Positions 40,993-52,004 of a stretch of 64,000 bases of DNA are shown here, one piece after another. The stretch's first letter is position 1, and every line of letters starts with the position of its first letter. Source of the DNA: Riptortus pedestris (lineage: Eukaryota > Arthropoda > Insecta > Hemiptera > Alydidae); NCBI GenBank assembly GCA_019009955.1, contig CM032230.1, positions 14,562,501 to 14,626,500 of the forward strand, in the 5' to 3' direction. The notes below the pieces were generated by a model. The model saw only the letters and a list, made by a program, of their open reading frames with translations, made no database searches and was not told the DNA's origin. The translations under genes were made by a program, and so were the position numbers.

Positions 40993-41099
40993 ATAACTGA
41001 GATAATTTGAATTTTCCCCAGCTTATGGTATATGTTATTTTCTATAGAGCATGTTATGTGCGTCGGAATAGAATCCATTAAGCTCGTAGACTTCCTTAA

Positions 41100-42034
41100 C
41101 CCTTCACAGACAAGGAATATGAAAATTACATTGCAGGCAAGCTGGGTCACGGGTGACCCAGTCATATTTATAGCACATTTTTTTCATTTTAACAAAAATA
41201 TTCCAGTTGTTGTTGTTTTTTTTTATATAAAAAAAGAAAGTATAGTTTGAAAAATTTATTTTATTTAGCAATATACATAATATGATAAAAATACAAAAAC
41301 TTACATTAGTAGGAACTATACTTAAATTAGTAGGAACGTAGAGTTCCAGACCTTTGGTATCCGTATAGGATAAAAGATAAAAATTAAACGAGTAAACTCC
41401 TAGAAGGGAAAAAATAAGAAATTTCCAGCTATAAAAGACGAGAAAATTTAATAAAATCTTAGTGATTAAATAATTTTCAGTAAGTTATCAGTCTTCCATT
41501 TCATCCGGCAGTCCAGCAATAATTTTTCCTACTCTGAACAGTCAAAAACTTTCCAGATCAAAATAAATAGTTTAAACTCTTACAGAAAAAATATATATAA
41601 AAAATACTCTACGGAAAAAAGAATAAGAAAATATGAGGGATAAAAAATCAAAAAAAGGGAATAAACTCTTAGTAATGAAAGTTCACTAATACTTCAAACT
41701 CAGAACAATCTAACAATCTTCTATTTCTTCATCTTCTTCAGATGAGACTCTGGTATTGCATCGAGAACAAATACTTAGCCTATGCTCAGCACATAGGCTG
41801 CGATTACAATGAGCGCAGTTTGATGTACCCTTACGATCTCTTGATTTTTCACAAAAAGCACACCGACGTCTTGAAGTGCTGGGTCCAGGCTGATTCTCAA
41901 TTTCTTTTTCATCAACTCTCGGAAGGAGGGGAAGGGTACCGTGCACTCCCCCTCCCCTCCTTCCCTTACTTTACTCAGAATATTATTTTTACCAACCTCT
42001 GGGTCACCGGCGACCCAGCCTTGCCTGTGAAGGG
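41100..42034 (-). mobile_element. piggyBac element, internally deleted, ends intact
   Basis: TTAA at 41096-41099 and 42035-42038. Terminal repeats CCCTTCACAGACAAGG and CCTTGCCTGTGAAGGG. Subterminal palindromes CTGGGTCACGGGTGACCCAG (left) and CTGGGTCACCGGCGACCCAG (right) mirror each other. 935 bp against 2-3 kb for an autonomous element: most of the transposase is gone. Confidence 0.95.
41710..41946 (-). pseudogene. piggyBac transposase C-terminal zinc-binding domain
   Basis: The reverse-strand frame reads QPGPSTSRRRCAFC, then C-x2-C, C-x4-C-x2-H and C-x2-C spacing through NCAHCNRSLCAEHRLSICSR to a stop in an acidic tail (SSEEDEEIEDC). This is the cysteine-rich domain at the extreme C-terminus of piggyBac transposases, which binds the element's end repeats. 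All cysteines and the histidine are kept, but the catalytic DDD/D domain is deleted. Between intact TTAA-flanked ends the assignment is secure. It may have been part of the original ORF end carried along with the internal deletion. Confidence 0.9.
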
Positions 42035-42049
42035 TTAACATTGCTGAAA

Positions 42050-42260
42050 TGGAGGTCTACGGATATTGACTGTACCTTCATGTTTTTGGCCGACTTTTCA
42101 CTAGACATAATGCACAGGGCTCATTCTGAGCCTGAAGAGTTGTGCTCCTTTTCAGTTATTCAGCATGTCCGACTCTGGAGTTGATTAGCCTGCCTGTCTG
42201 CTGCCCTGGCATGGTAGCTGATCCTTTCTCCTTGGTACCATATATCCAATATTTCAGTCT
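42050..42260 (-). mobile_element. Retroelement tail, diverged copy of 31226-31560
   Basis: GTTTTTGGCCGACTTTTCAC and CTAGACATAATGCACAGGG align with TTTCTGGCCGAAGTTTCGC and the hammerhead-like segment at 31.34 kb; CTGAAGAGTT, CTGTCTGCTGCC follow in both. Confidence 0.5.
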
Positions 42261-42301
42261 GTGGCAAATGCTGTATTTTTTCCATGTTTCTTGAGTATTT
42301 T

Positions 42302-42418
42302 AGCAGATTTCCCTCAAGGGAAATCAGCTATGAGGTCGTACTCATGACGCGAGTTTCGAAAAATTTCTTCAAATGTCCATTGATCCTACCCAGGAGATGA
42401 CGAAAATGAGGTCCGTTC

Positions 42419-42474
<56 letters not shown>

Positions 42475-42933
42475 ATATATGTCTGTTAACGCTCTAGCGG
42501 TCGCAATTTTTGTTTGATCGTTACCAAACTCGGAATTTAATCGTTTTATGTAAAAAGATAGATCAAGTTCGTTAACGGCTGAAATCGGACCAGAGGGAGG
42601 GGGAGGTTTTTGAAAATTCGAAATCTCTCTGTTATTATGCGTCGTATCGAAAAATTGTATAGAATCAATCTTATTGCAAATTCAATTTACTATAAATATT
42701 GTTCTATACATTTATTCTGTATCTTGAATATTAACCGAGACATTTGCAATTGTATTCTGTGTGTGGTCGGGTATGTTCGGTACTTTCCGAAGAGAGCTCT
42801 GGCGGCCGTTTCTGGAACTGTTCGTGAATAAGTTTAGAGATCACTTACTACTACACTTGTTTTGCGCAGATTTCTCTACTGTAAAACTTCACGTGGAAAT
42901 CTGCTTAGTTTACGCAGCCCCTGCGTGACGGAC
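42302..42933 (+). mobile_element. HINE copy, complete short variant
   Basis: AGCAGATTTCCCTCAAGGG to ACGCAGCCCCTGCGTGACGGAC; (TA)n core 42424-42478; all blocks including GAGAGCTCTGGCGGCCG. Confidence 0.95.
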
Positions 42934-43415
42934 GTTTTTTGAATTTTTTTCTGTTTGTTGGGCATCGCTCCTGATGTAATGAGTGAGCTCGTTGTAAGTA
43001 ATGGTTTTATGTGCATCTCTCTCACGTGAAATCCGCTAATACGTATATCATATCCCCAGGCTTAACTGCACCTGTCTCCATCATGGTCCGAATGCTCTAG
43101 TTGCATCCAGCTCTCCATATAATCATTATAATTTCTACTTTCACATGCTCCATCAGGAGTTTGATTTCCACCAGCTATTAGAGCGATTTCTCATTCCTAT
43201 TCCCAGCAGGTGATTTCATTTTCCCTACCGGCGCTTTCACTTTCCAAAGTCGAATTATAACTGATTCAATCATCCATATAGTCATAGTTCTGAATTATTT
43301 ATTGTGATGAGCTTCGTTATGAGGCCATGTTGCTCAAAGTATCATTTCATTTCACTCGTAAAGTCGAATGTTTCAAACAAAGAAAAATGTCTACAAACAT
43401 ATATATAAAAAAAAA
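42934..43415. other. No recognised feature
   Basis: Pyrimidine-leaning mixed sequence without frame or shared repeats. Confidence 0.4.
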
Positions 43416-43871
43416 GTCCGTCACGCAGGGGCTGCGTAAACTAAGCAGATTTCCCATGTGAAGTTTTACAATAGAGAAATCTTCATGCGAGTGCCGAACA
43501 GTTACGGGAACGGCCCGAACTAGCTCTTGACGGAAATTCACGACTAGACCCGAAATTAGCCGATCTCATCTCAGAAGCTGAAAACAGAAAAATGCGAATA
43601 TCTCGGTTAATATCAAGATACAGAATAAATGTATATAACATTATTTATAGTAAATGTAACTTGCAATAAGATTGATTCTATATAATTTTTCGATCCGACG
43701 TATAGTAACGGAAATATTTCGAATTTTCGAAAATCCTCCCCTCTAACCCCCCCCCTCCCACTGGTTCGATTTCAGCCATTAACAAAGTCGTTCTTTATTT
43801 TTGCATAAAACATTTAAATATCGAGTTTGGTAACGATCAAACGAAAATTGCGACCGCTAGAGCGTTAACAG

Positions 43872-43937
<66 letters not shown>

Positions 43938-44055
43938 GAACGGTCCTCATTTTCGTCATCTCCTGGGTAGGATTGATGGACATTTGAAGAAATTTTTCAA
44001 AACTCTCATCATGAGTACGAACTCAATAGCTGATTTCCATTAAGGGAAATGTGCT
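43416..44055 (-). mobile_element. HINE copy, complete short variant
   Basis: GTCCGTCACGCAGGGGCTGC after AAAAA to AAGGGAAATGTGCT; (TA)n core 43877-43932. Confidence 0.95.
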
Positions 44056-44149
44056 AATAATTAAAGTGATATATGTATATGTTAAATTAGATGTAGGTAA
44101 CCGTCAATTTATGGATTAAATCTGTGTACGATAACTGAATAGAACGAAG

Positions 44150-44545
44150 GCATTTTGTTGTATATTTACCAAACTCGATATTTAAACGTTTCATGTAAAA
44201 CTATAGATCAAGTTCGTTATCGCCTGAAATCGTACCGAGGGTGGGATTCAAAGTATTATCCTTACTTTGAGTCGAACAGAGAAAAACCTTTACAGCCAAC
44301 CTTATTGCAAGTCCTATAATATTGTTGTATACATTTATTCTCTATCTTGAATACTAACCGAGATATTTGCATGCTTTAGTTTTCAGCCTTAATAATAATG
44401 ATATAATCGAATATATCATGAACCATCTCAATCCAAGCTTAAATACCCAATATCGTTTATAAGACCTTTACTACTTGAAATACATTGAAATAAGTTGTGG
44501 GATGTCGTCATAAATTGAGATTTTATTGACCAGTCACTTTTACAC
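44150..44545 (+). mobile_element. HINE variant-B internal segment
   Basis: ACCAAACTCGATATTTAAACG, CGTACCGAGGGTGGG, ACCGAGATATTTGCATG, CAGCCTTAATAATAATG, ATGAACCATCTCAATCC, GAGATTTTATTGACC. Parts match 19.65-19.79 kb and 60.64-60.70 kb. No ends. Confidence 0.65.
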
Positions 44546-44550
44546 GTCGC

Positions 44551-45879
44551 ACAGTGGAAAATATGACCGATTTTAGGTGGACAAAATTCTGAAACTTGTC
44601 CATTTTGAACCTTTGGGGTCCCAGATTACGGGAAAAATGTTTAAAAAAATCTAATTAATTTTTTGACAAGATTGGCGAGCGCACAATGGTCAAAAGTCAA
44701 ATTTAATGCAAAAATCTAAAACTTTCCTACATTTAACCTATGAAGTCCCAGAGTACGGGAAACATAATACAACAAATCTATTTATCGGCTCAGAGTGGCG
44801 TAAACCTGCTAATAAATGTATTTTAAATCATTTAGGAATCTCTTCAAATTACAGATTGTAAAACTTTTATTTTATTTTTTAATAATCATTGCCCATTAAA
44901 TAGAATTTAAATCAATTACAGAATTGAAATTAGGCATAATTTATAATAATTGATAACGTAATTAACACAGGTAGATAAATATAAAATAAACTTCACTGTC
45001 TACCTTCAATAACTCGCTGACATTTCTTTTTTTTGTTTTCTCACTAGAACATTCGAATCATTTTTCAGGGCATCCTGAGCGTTGACAAGTAGGTTGGGTA
45101 ACTGAAATATTAAAATCCAAGTCATCTGAATCCAGCCAACTAGAGTATTTATTGAAAAACTCTTCCAGTTTTCTGTGACATTTGTCCCACCTTTCCGAAA
45201 TTTTGTCGGAAAGACGGGAAATTCTAATTTTCAAAGGCCCAATCTCCACATCTTCTTTATTATTTATTTGAGCGGAAGTAAGAATAAATTTTAGCAAGTG
45301 TTCTTGGCGGTTTTTTTTTGGGAAACTTAACCCACTCTTCAAAAAATTTCCTCCTCGTGATTCCGAGTGTTGAGTCTGTCAGCCAAAACGCAAAAAATCG
45401 CAAAAATTCTTTGCAACATTTAAAGACTAGAAGGATTGATGAAACAAATCCTACAAACAAATCCTTGGGGTAACTTGGGGGTTATATAGTTTTTCGCTAT
45501 TGAAAAGGGGCATAAATTTACAAATGGCTATATTAACTCTACAGGTATATTGCAATGTATATTCAATAACGAGTGTGGAAAAATAATATCTTACCTGTCT
45601 TAGTAATGTCCATTGTTAAATAAAAGCAAAAAGACTTTGCGCTACACACACCTTGAACATAATAAATGGCCGTCGAATAAAGATAACCCGACTGCCGGTT
45701 ATTAGGCACTTGTGTAAACAGGATGACTCACTCATTTACTATTGGTTTATAAACACCGTATGGCGGGAAATCTTAGTAGTAAGCGTCTTACCAACTAATA
45801 AAAAAAGGTCAAGAATTCAGAAATTCAAAACTTTTGACTTTACTTTTGTCCATCTAAATTGGTGATTTTGCCGTGTTTG
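44551..45879 (-). mobile_element. DNA transposon with Transib-like ends, decayed
   Basis: Left end CACAGTGGAAAATATGACC, right end (reverse complement) CAAACACGGCAAAATCACC; both continue to AGRTGGACAAAA. Flanked by CGTCG at 44546-44550 and 45880-45884. A related locus at 60.69 kb lacks the element and reads CGCGTCAGTTTTAGCAG across the junction, an empty-site analogue. The left end repeats itself: CACAATGGTCAAAAGTC at 44681 starts a second copy of the terminal module 130 bp inside (both followed by TCCCAGAKTACGGGAAA). CACARTG ends with a 5-bp GC-rich target duplication fit Transib, but the coding region does not confirm it. Confidence 0.62.
45058..45460 (-). pseudogene. Transposon protein fragment, unclassified
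   Basis: Two overlapping reverse-strand frames, apparently one gene with a frameshift near 45270-45340. The first reads ITRRKFFEEWVKFPKKKPP and LAKIYSYFRSNK. The second reads EDVEIGPLKIRISRLSDKIS, ERWDKCHRKLEEFFNKYSSW and ends SGCPEK at a stop. Rich in Lys and Glu, no catalytic triad visible. The first part loosely recalls an EEW-x-KL-xKK segment of uncharacterised invertebrate transposon-borne proteins. It lies inside an element with Transib-like ends, but I cannot match it to a Transib transposase. Confidence 0.4.
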
Positions 45880-45889
45880 CGTCGGTTTT

Positions 45890-46588
45890 AGCAGATTCCC
45901 TTAAGGGAAATCAGCTATTGAGGTTGTACTCATGACGGAATTTTCGACATTTTTCTTCAAATGTCCATCGATCCTACCCAGGAGATGACGAAAATGAAGT
46001 CCGTTCAAAACTGTATGTATATATATATATATATTGTCTGTTACCGCTCTAGCGGTCGCAATTTTTGTTTGATCGTTACCAAACTCGATATTTAGTCGTT
46101 GTATGTAAAAAGAAAGATCAAGTTCGTTAACGGCTGAAATCGGACCAGTGGGAGGGAGGGTTTAGAGGGGAGGATTTTCGAAAATTCGAAATATCTCCGT
46201 TACTATACGTCGGACCGAAAAATTGTACAGAATCAATCTTATTGCAAATTGAATTTACTATAAATATTGTTATATACATTTATTCTCTATCTTGAATATT
46301 AACCGAGATATTTGCATTTGCATTCTGCGTGTGGTCACCAGTAGGCTATGTTCGGACTTTCCGCCGAGAGCTCTGGCGGCCGTTTCCATAACTATTCGTT
46401 CCTCGTGAATAGGTTTAGAGGTTAGGTTAACTGTTTTTTGGGGCTAGAAACTACTGGGTTATTACGCCCTAAATAATGTTTTAGGTTTAGAGGTTTCTTA
46501 CTACTACAGTTGTTATTAGGCGGATTTCTCTATTGTAAAACTTCACGTGGGAAATCTGCTTAGTTTACGCAGCCCCTGCGTGACGGAC
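45890..46588 (+). mobile_element. HINE copy, complete
   Basis: AGCAGATTCCCTTAAGGG to ACGCAGCCCCTGCGTGACGGAC; short (TA)n core 46018-46034; includes the extra GTTAACTGTTTTTTGGGGC segment shared with the 12.2-kb copy. Confidence 0.95.
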
Positions 46589-46636
46589 TTTTTTACTTTG
46601 AAATAGCGTGAGGTGAGATCAGTAGTGTGTCATACC

Positions 46637-46785
46637 AGCAAGTGGGAAATCTGCTTAATTTACGCAGCACCTGCGTGATGGACTTAGTTTTAGCAGATTT
46701 CCTTTAAGTTAAATCAGCTGTTCAGGTTGTACTCATGACGGGGTTTTCGACATCTTTCTTCAAGTGCCCATCGATAGTAGAAGAC
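46637..46785 (+). mobile_element. HINE 3' end and 5' end, head-to-tail junction
   Basis: 3' end AAGTGGGAAATCTGCTTAAT, ACGCAGCACCTGCGTGATGGAC to 46683, then eight bases (TTAGTTTT), then 5' end AGCAGATTTCCTTTAAG (46692) through the CGTACTCATGA-equivalent block. Both are fragments: a junction without complete elements on either side. Confidence 0.82.
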
Positions 46786-46790
46786 AAAAA

Positions 46791-47180
46791 GTCCGTCACG
46801 TGCAGCGCAAAACTAAGCAGATTTCCCACGTAATGTTATAACACTTTGTGATCTCCTATTACCACTTACTTTTTATTTCAACTTAAAGAACAAAACAAAA
46901 AACAACCGAAGAGTAGAAGGGGGAGGGGAAGTTACTGAAGGCAGAAAAGAAGAAAGCGCGAATAACTCGCTTAATCCTTGTGCTACGAGAGAATGTATGG
47001 AACAGCAATTGTAGAAAATGAATAGTTTAACAAGATTGACTCTGTAATATTTCTCATAATAACTGAGATATTTTTAATTTTCGAATCCTCCCTCTAAAGG
47101 TTCCAAGCCGACTTCAGCCAATATCAAATATGATCTTCAGTGTTCACTGAAACGGCTAAATTTCGAGAATTGTATAATAA
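46791..47180 (-). mobile_element. HINE copy, strongly diverged
   Basis: GTCCGTCACGTGCAGCG, AGCAGATTTCCCACG, then GTTACTGAAGGC (variant B), TCCCTCTAAAGG, CCGACTTCAGCC, TGATCTTCAG. Stops before the core. Confidence 0.72.
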
Positions 47181-47289
47181 AGGTCTCTTGCAAATAATTT
47201 TTTTTATTTATTTACTTAAATGAGTTCCGCAACACCGGCGATTTACTCGTAATTAAATCGTGCACGCAAAAAAAAGAATAGCAAAAAAA

Positions 47290-47720
47290 ATCCAGGGAAA
47301 CGTAAAAGGAGTGAACAAAGGTGGTTTTTGATGGGTTCATTGGAATACCATTTTTATAAGAATCAAATAGTATTGTATGGAAACATCAAGATAGTGAAAA
47401 TAATATAAATGAAAATATAAGATCGACTGGGGGGGGGGAGAAATAAATAAAAATAATAATAATAAAATAAGGAAAGGAGAAAAGCAAAGAAATAAGTAAA
47501 TTAAAAAAAACAGAAAACCAAAAAAAAAATGAAATAAAAAAAAGGGGAAGGGAAAGGGAAACTAAAAAAATAAAATAATATATTAAAATAATAATAAATG
47601 AAATTAATGTTTATACACCCTGCTAATGTAAGAAAGAAGTAAGGCGTAGTGTGTGTGTGGAAATTGTAGATTATAGTGTGTTGTATATATTAATGTCTTT
47701 TAGGTGGTTAATCTTGCAAA
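47290..47720 (-). mobile_element. Jockey-type LINE 3' UTR, second locus
   Basis: Matches 9430-9677 plus 10209-10330: ATGGAAACATCAAGATAGTG, A-rich tract with AATAATAATAATA, CCTGCTAATGTAAGAAAG and GAAATTGTAGATTATAGTG. No coding part remains here. Confidence 0.65.
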
Positions 47721-47771
47721 TAAAATTTAGTCTTTAAGCTTTGATCAAAGTGGTTCATGAAATAACATGAT

Positions 47772-48030
47772 GGGGTTTTACTGAAGGATGAAAACTAAAA
47801 AATCAAAATATCTCGGTTAATGTTCATATTAGAGGAAACATGTAAATAACAACATTTGTAGATAATTACATTTATAATAACATAGCTTCTATAAAGGTTT
47901 TCGATCCGACGTACAATAACGGTTCTTTATCATTTTGAAAAGACGATATTTTCATCATCTATTAGGTAGGATCGATAAAAATTTGAAGACAATTTTTGAA
48001 AATCACTTCATGAGTACGACCTCAATATAT
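47772..48030 (-). mobile_element. HINE fragment, inverted
   Basis: AATATCTCGGTTAATGTTC, CGATCCGACGTACAATAACG, TATTAGGTAGGATCGAT, GAGTACGACCTCAATA. Most middle blocks deleted. Confidence 0.7.
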
Positions 48031-48275
48031 GAAATGAGGTCCGTTCAAAATTGTATATTTGTCCATGGCTCTAGTGGTCGCAATTTTGACTAACCTTTAC
48101 CACACTCAATATATAAGCATTTTAGGTAAAAATAAGAATCAAGTTCGTTTACGGCTGACATCGGACTTAGGGAAGGCGGGTTTTAGAGGGGGGAACTTAA
48201 AAAAATTCCAAATTTCTCGTTATTATCCCTCAGATCGAAAAAATGTATAGAATCAATCTTCTTGTAAATTTAATC

Positions 48276-48346
<71 letters not shown>

Positions 48347-49697
48347 AAGATAAAATTGTAACCTCTGTCTGTACATTGATTTTTTTCTCGAAATTTCACG
48401 ATAACTTTTCGTTTCACATGTCATAGACACCATAACTGCATTTTGTTAGTTTGGTGTATGTTTGTTTGTTATCTTTTCACGCATAAACGGCTGAACCGAA
48501 TTTTATGAAACTTGGTATGTATGTTACCACTAACCCAACTTAGACTTTAGGCTATATTAATATTCTCTGAGACGAACAGGAGTCGGGGTTATAAGGGAGG
48601 CCTGAAATTTAAAATAGCGATATTTCGTTTCCTATAGGGTTTTCGGCAAGTATGAACATAACAAAAGTTGTTTATTTTGTTATTTAGAGTAACTTTTGTT
48701 ATATACACTTTTTTCGTATAACGTATTTTAAACGAGATATACGCTAAAACCTATAGCGGAAGTGAGTAATTTTATTTGGCACAAACAACTCAACCGAACT
48801 AAATAAAACTCGGTATGTATATTAGCACTAACACCTTCATTATAATAAGCCATACCAACATTTCTAGAAACGGGCAGGAGTGGGGGTTGTAAGGTAGGCC
48901 TAAATTTAAAAATAGCGGTATTTCGTTTTCTATTCGTTTTCCGGCAAATATGAACATAACAAAAGTTGTTAATGTTGTTATTTAGAGTAACTTTGGTCAT
49001 ATTCATTTTTGTCTTTTAACGAAGTATAAACGACATATATTACGACTATTAACTAAAGCGGGAGTCAACGATTTCATTGGGCGCTAACGAGTAAACCGAG
49101 CTTACAAAAACTCGGTATGTCAATTAGCATTAATTCTTCCATGGTTATAAGCTATATTAAAATGTTTAGGTTAGAACGGGAGTGGGGGTTATAAGGGAGG
49201 CCTGAAATAAAAATTCGCGATATTTCACTGTCTATTTGTCTACGGGAAATATGACAATTTGGAGGACAGTGAAGACTTACATAAAAAATTAATTTTATTA
49301 TTAACAAATTCCAACAACGGGAATTAACCCTAAACACTGGGACGGGTAAATGTCAAAATATTGTGCAAATTAATGCCTTGCCAAAAAAATACCATCACCA
49401 TTCAGCCTCAAATCAATTCCCGGGCGAAGCCGGGTATCTGAGCTAGTAATATATAATGTTGTTATGTTTCTTACTATATTGAATATTAGATATTTTGATA
49501 TTTTAGTTTTTGGCCATCAATAAACCCCCACTCATACTCATGTCTTATTAATAATAAGCTGTTAAATAATGAATCACTTTATTTGAAGCCTAAATACTAA
49601 ATATTGTTCTCATTGGACTTTTTCTTTTTGAGATAAATGCCAATAGGTGGCGCACGTGGGAAATCTGCTTAGTTAACGCAGCCCCTGCGTGACGGAC
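48031..49697 (+). mobile_element. HINE copy (variant B) split by a Helitron
   Basis: Left part 48031-48275 begins GAAATGAGGTCCGTTC and runs to the AATTTAATCTAAATATA region; right part 49447-49697 resumes with ATGTTGTTATG, the variant-B block (CATCAATAAACCCCCACTC) and ends CACGTGGGAAATCTGCTTAG, AACGCAGCCCCTGCGTGACGGAC. No 5' end. Confidence 0.85.
48276..49446 (+). mobile_element. Helitron copy, non-autonomous, nested in a HINE
   Basis: 3' end is textbook: hairpin CCCGGGCGAAGCCGGG, TATCTGAG, CTAG at 49443-49446 followed by T. The 5' side merges with a long (TA)n (48276-48351) before AAAATTGTAACCTCTGTCTG. Between lie three tandem modules of about 300 bp, each with an AACTTGGTATGT-type block, GGAGTSGGGGTTATAAGGG, GCGATATTTCG and, in the first two, CAAAAGTTGTTWATKTTGTT. 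No Rep/helicase frame, so non-autonomous. Confidence 0.9.
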
Positions 49698-49949
49698 TTT
49701 TTTGTTGTCTCGTTGGTTCTGGTTCTACCTTATAGTTCGGAGCTGATTGAGTCGGCGAGGGTAGTTGGTGTTGTGTCCTTGGACTGTAATTGGTGCACAT
49801 ATGATGTAACTAATCATGCGTCATAGCTCTAATACACATCCAGACAGCAGAGAAGACCTTACTGTTCTCTCAACCTCTGCCCCGAATTCCCTTCTACATC
49901 ATCTACAAATATAACTCAAACTTATGGCAGAAAGTCTTTTAAAGGTTTT

Positions 49950-50010
49950 ATCAGATTCCCCTTAAGGGAAATCAGCTATTGAGGTTGTTCTCATGACGGT
50001 ATTTCCGAAA
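49950..50010 (+). mobile_element. HINE 5' end fragment
   Basis: ATCAGATTCCCCTTAAGGG and TATTGAGGTTGTTCTCATGA, then an inverted copy begins. Confidence 0.8.
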
Positions 50011-50017
50011 AAAAAGA

Positions 50018-50832
50018 GTCCGTACCACAGGGGCTGCGTAAACTAAGCAGATTTCCCACGGGAAGGTTTACAATAGATAAATATACATACAGGTATATAC
50101 TACCTTGAATGTTAAGTGAATAAATACAAACGGTAATGAGAAATCTTTCACTCAATTTACAATACATGTTACTAATCTCTACAACGGAAAGTGGCTGATT
50201 TGTAAACAAACAGCCAACTTCGTAGAGCTGAATTGTTAGATAGACCGGAAAGACAAACAACTAACGAAATATATCTGAATATAACATATAAATTTTATTG
50301 TAAACAATTTACTAAAGCTAGTGCTGTAATTTGTAATGAACCAGAATCAGTATTATCTGAATCACTTAAATTTTAATAACACAAAAACAAAAAAAGGGGA
50401 GCAACAGAATGTATTTCCATATATCTCACAAAATATAACAGTTCAATGAAACCAATATTTGGTATTTAACCTTGTAATGAAGTGGTTCATGATATAACAG
50501 CTTATTGTTGAAATGACACTTATAAGATTGGGGGGTTTAATGAAAGTGGAAAAGTATAAAATCAAAATATCTCGGTTAATACTCAATATACGGAAACTAT
50601 GCATAGAACAATATTTATAGTAAATTTAATTTGTAATAATCTTGTTTCTATGCAATTTTTCGATTTGACGTATAGTAACAGACATATTTCAAATTTACGA
50701 AATTTCTCCTCTCTAAACCCCCGTCTCTTGACCGATTTTAGTCGTTAACGAACTTGATCTTCCTTTTTCATAAAACTACTGAATATCGAGTTTGGATGAA
50801 TTAAACAATAATTACAACCGCTAGAGCGTAAC

Positions 50833-50890
<58 letters not shown>

Positions 50891-51027
50891 ACATATACAT
50901 ACATATTCAGTTTTGAACGGACCTCATTTTCGTCATTTTCTTGGTAAGGTCGACATTTGAAGAAAATTTTCGAAAATCTCGTCATGAGTATGACCTCAAT
51001 AGCTATTTTCCCTTAAGGAAAATTTGC
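50018..51027 (-). mobile_element. HINE copy, long, variants B and C combined
   Basis: 3' end GTCCGTACCACAGGGGCTGC; variant-C sequence 50100-50370 (GGTAATGAGAAATCTTTCA, GAACCAGAATCAGTATTA); variant-B trace 50460-50545; standard blocks; (TA)n core 50835-50886; 5' end CTTAAGGAAAATTTGCT. About 1 kb, the longest copy. Confidence 0.88.
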
Positions 51028-51052
51028 TAAAATGTTCAAATGTTCATCGATC

Positions 51053-51056
<4 letters not shown>

Positions 51057-51108
<52 letters not shown>
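51057..51108. repeat. (TA)n microsatellite
   Basis: 52 bp of TA right after CAAATGTTCATCGATC, a stub of the HINE 5' half (51034-51052). Confidence 0.93.
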
Positions 51109-51111
<3 letters not shown>

Positions 51112-52004
51112 TGTAAAAATGATTTCTACCAGGCTATTCTTTTCAATGTGTTTTTTTTTTTTTGAGGCATGTGGTCAGTTTTTATGGTAATAATTATAAA
51201 ATGATAATAAAACATGGATATTATAATTAACTAATATACAGTTTAACTAATATATGATTAAATGAGTATTAAACGTTTATTAAGATTGATTCTATAGTGT
51301 TATAAGATCAGACTCAAAAGAACTGAGATGGTTTGAATTTTTTAATTCCCTCCTCATCCAGGTATGATTTCAGTCATGAACGAATATATCAGTGTTGGAA
51401 GAAATAAAATATGTTTTTTTGTAGGCTAACACTTGGGCTTGATCGAAGTCTATTTGATGCTCACCACAACATCTTCATTCTGAATAGTCGCAAGCCTTTT
51501 TATATATAGCTCATCTATGTCAATATGATTAGATATAAAGCAATTGTTGAGGAGATTCCAAACGGAAATATTTTATTTCATTTTCTCTTTGTAATGAAAA
51601 TAGAAATACGATTTATTATGTTATGAAACCGAATATTAATTTTAAGTAAAATTTACATGATTCTCAGCTGGTTGGAAGTTCTAAATATACTCCTTTCTAA
51701 AATAACTTGCAATGCACGCTTTGGGGTATTGATGTTGATTGAAGAGGAAAATATACAAGAAGAATCCATGCTTGTTAATTCTGAAATGCATCTTACATTA
51801 TTTATGGGCAATTCACATTATTGGTCTGAATTACATGTCTTATGCTGTCATGGTGATCCTTTTTCTATTACTGAATCGTTTCTTTATTTCCTATTTGTGT
51901 CATGTAGAGCGAGGGATTGAGGAAACGACAGAAAATTAAAATTCACATTATAGAGGGTTATCTCTACTCCACGTTTTCTAAAAACATTGTCGGCTCCAAG
52001 TATC
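51109..52004. other. Mostly unassigned; possible retroelement tail
   Basis: 51290-51370 has HINE-like TAAGATTGATTCTATAGTG and ACTGAGATG words. 51460-51500 on the reverse strand has CAGAATGAAGATGTTGTGGTG, similar in layout to the other tails but without the GAAA box. The rest shows nothing. Confidence 0.35.

Noticed and set aside
41742..42038. 98-codon plus-strand frame
   Set aside because: It is antisense to the piggyBac zinc-binding domain.
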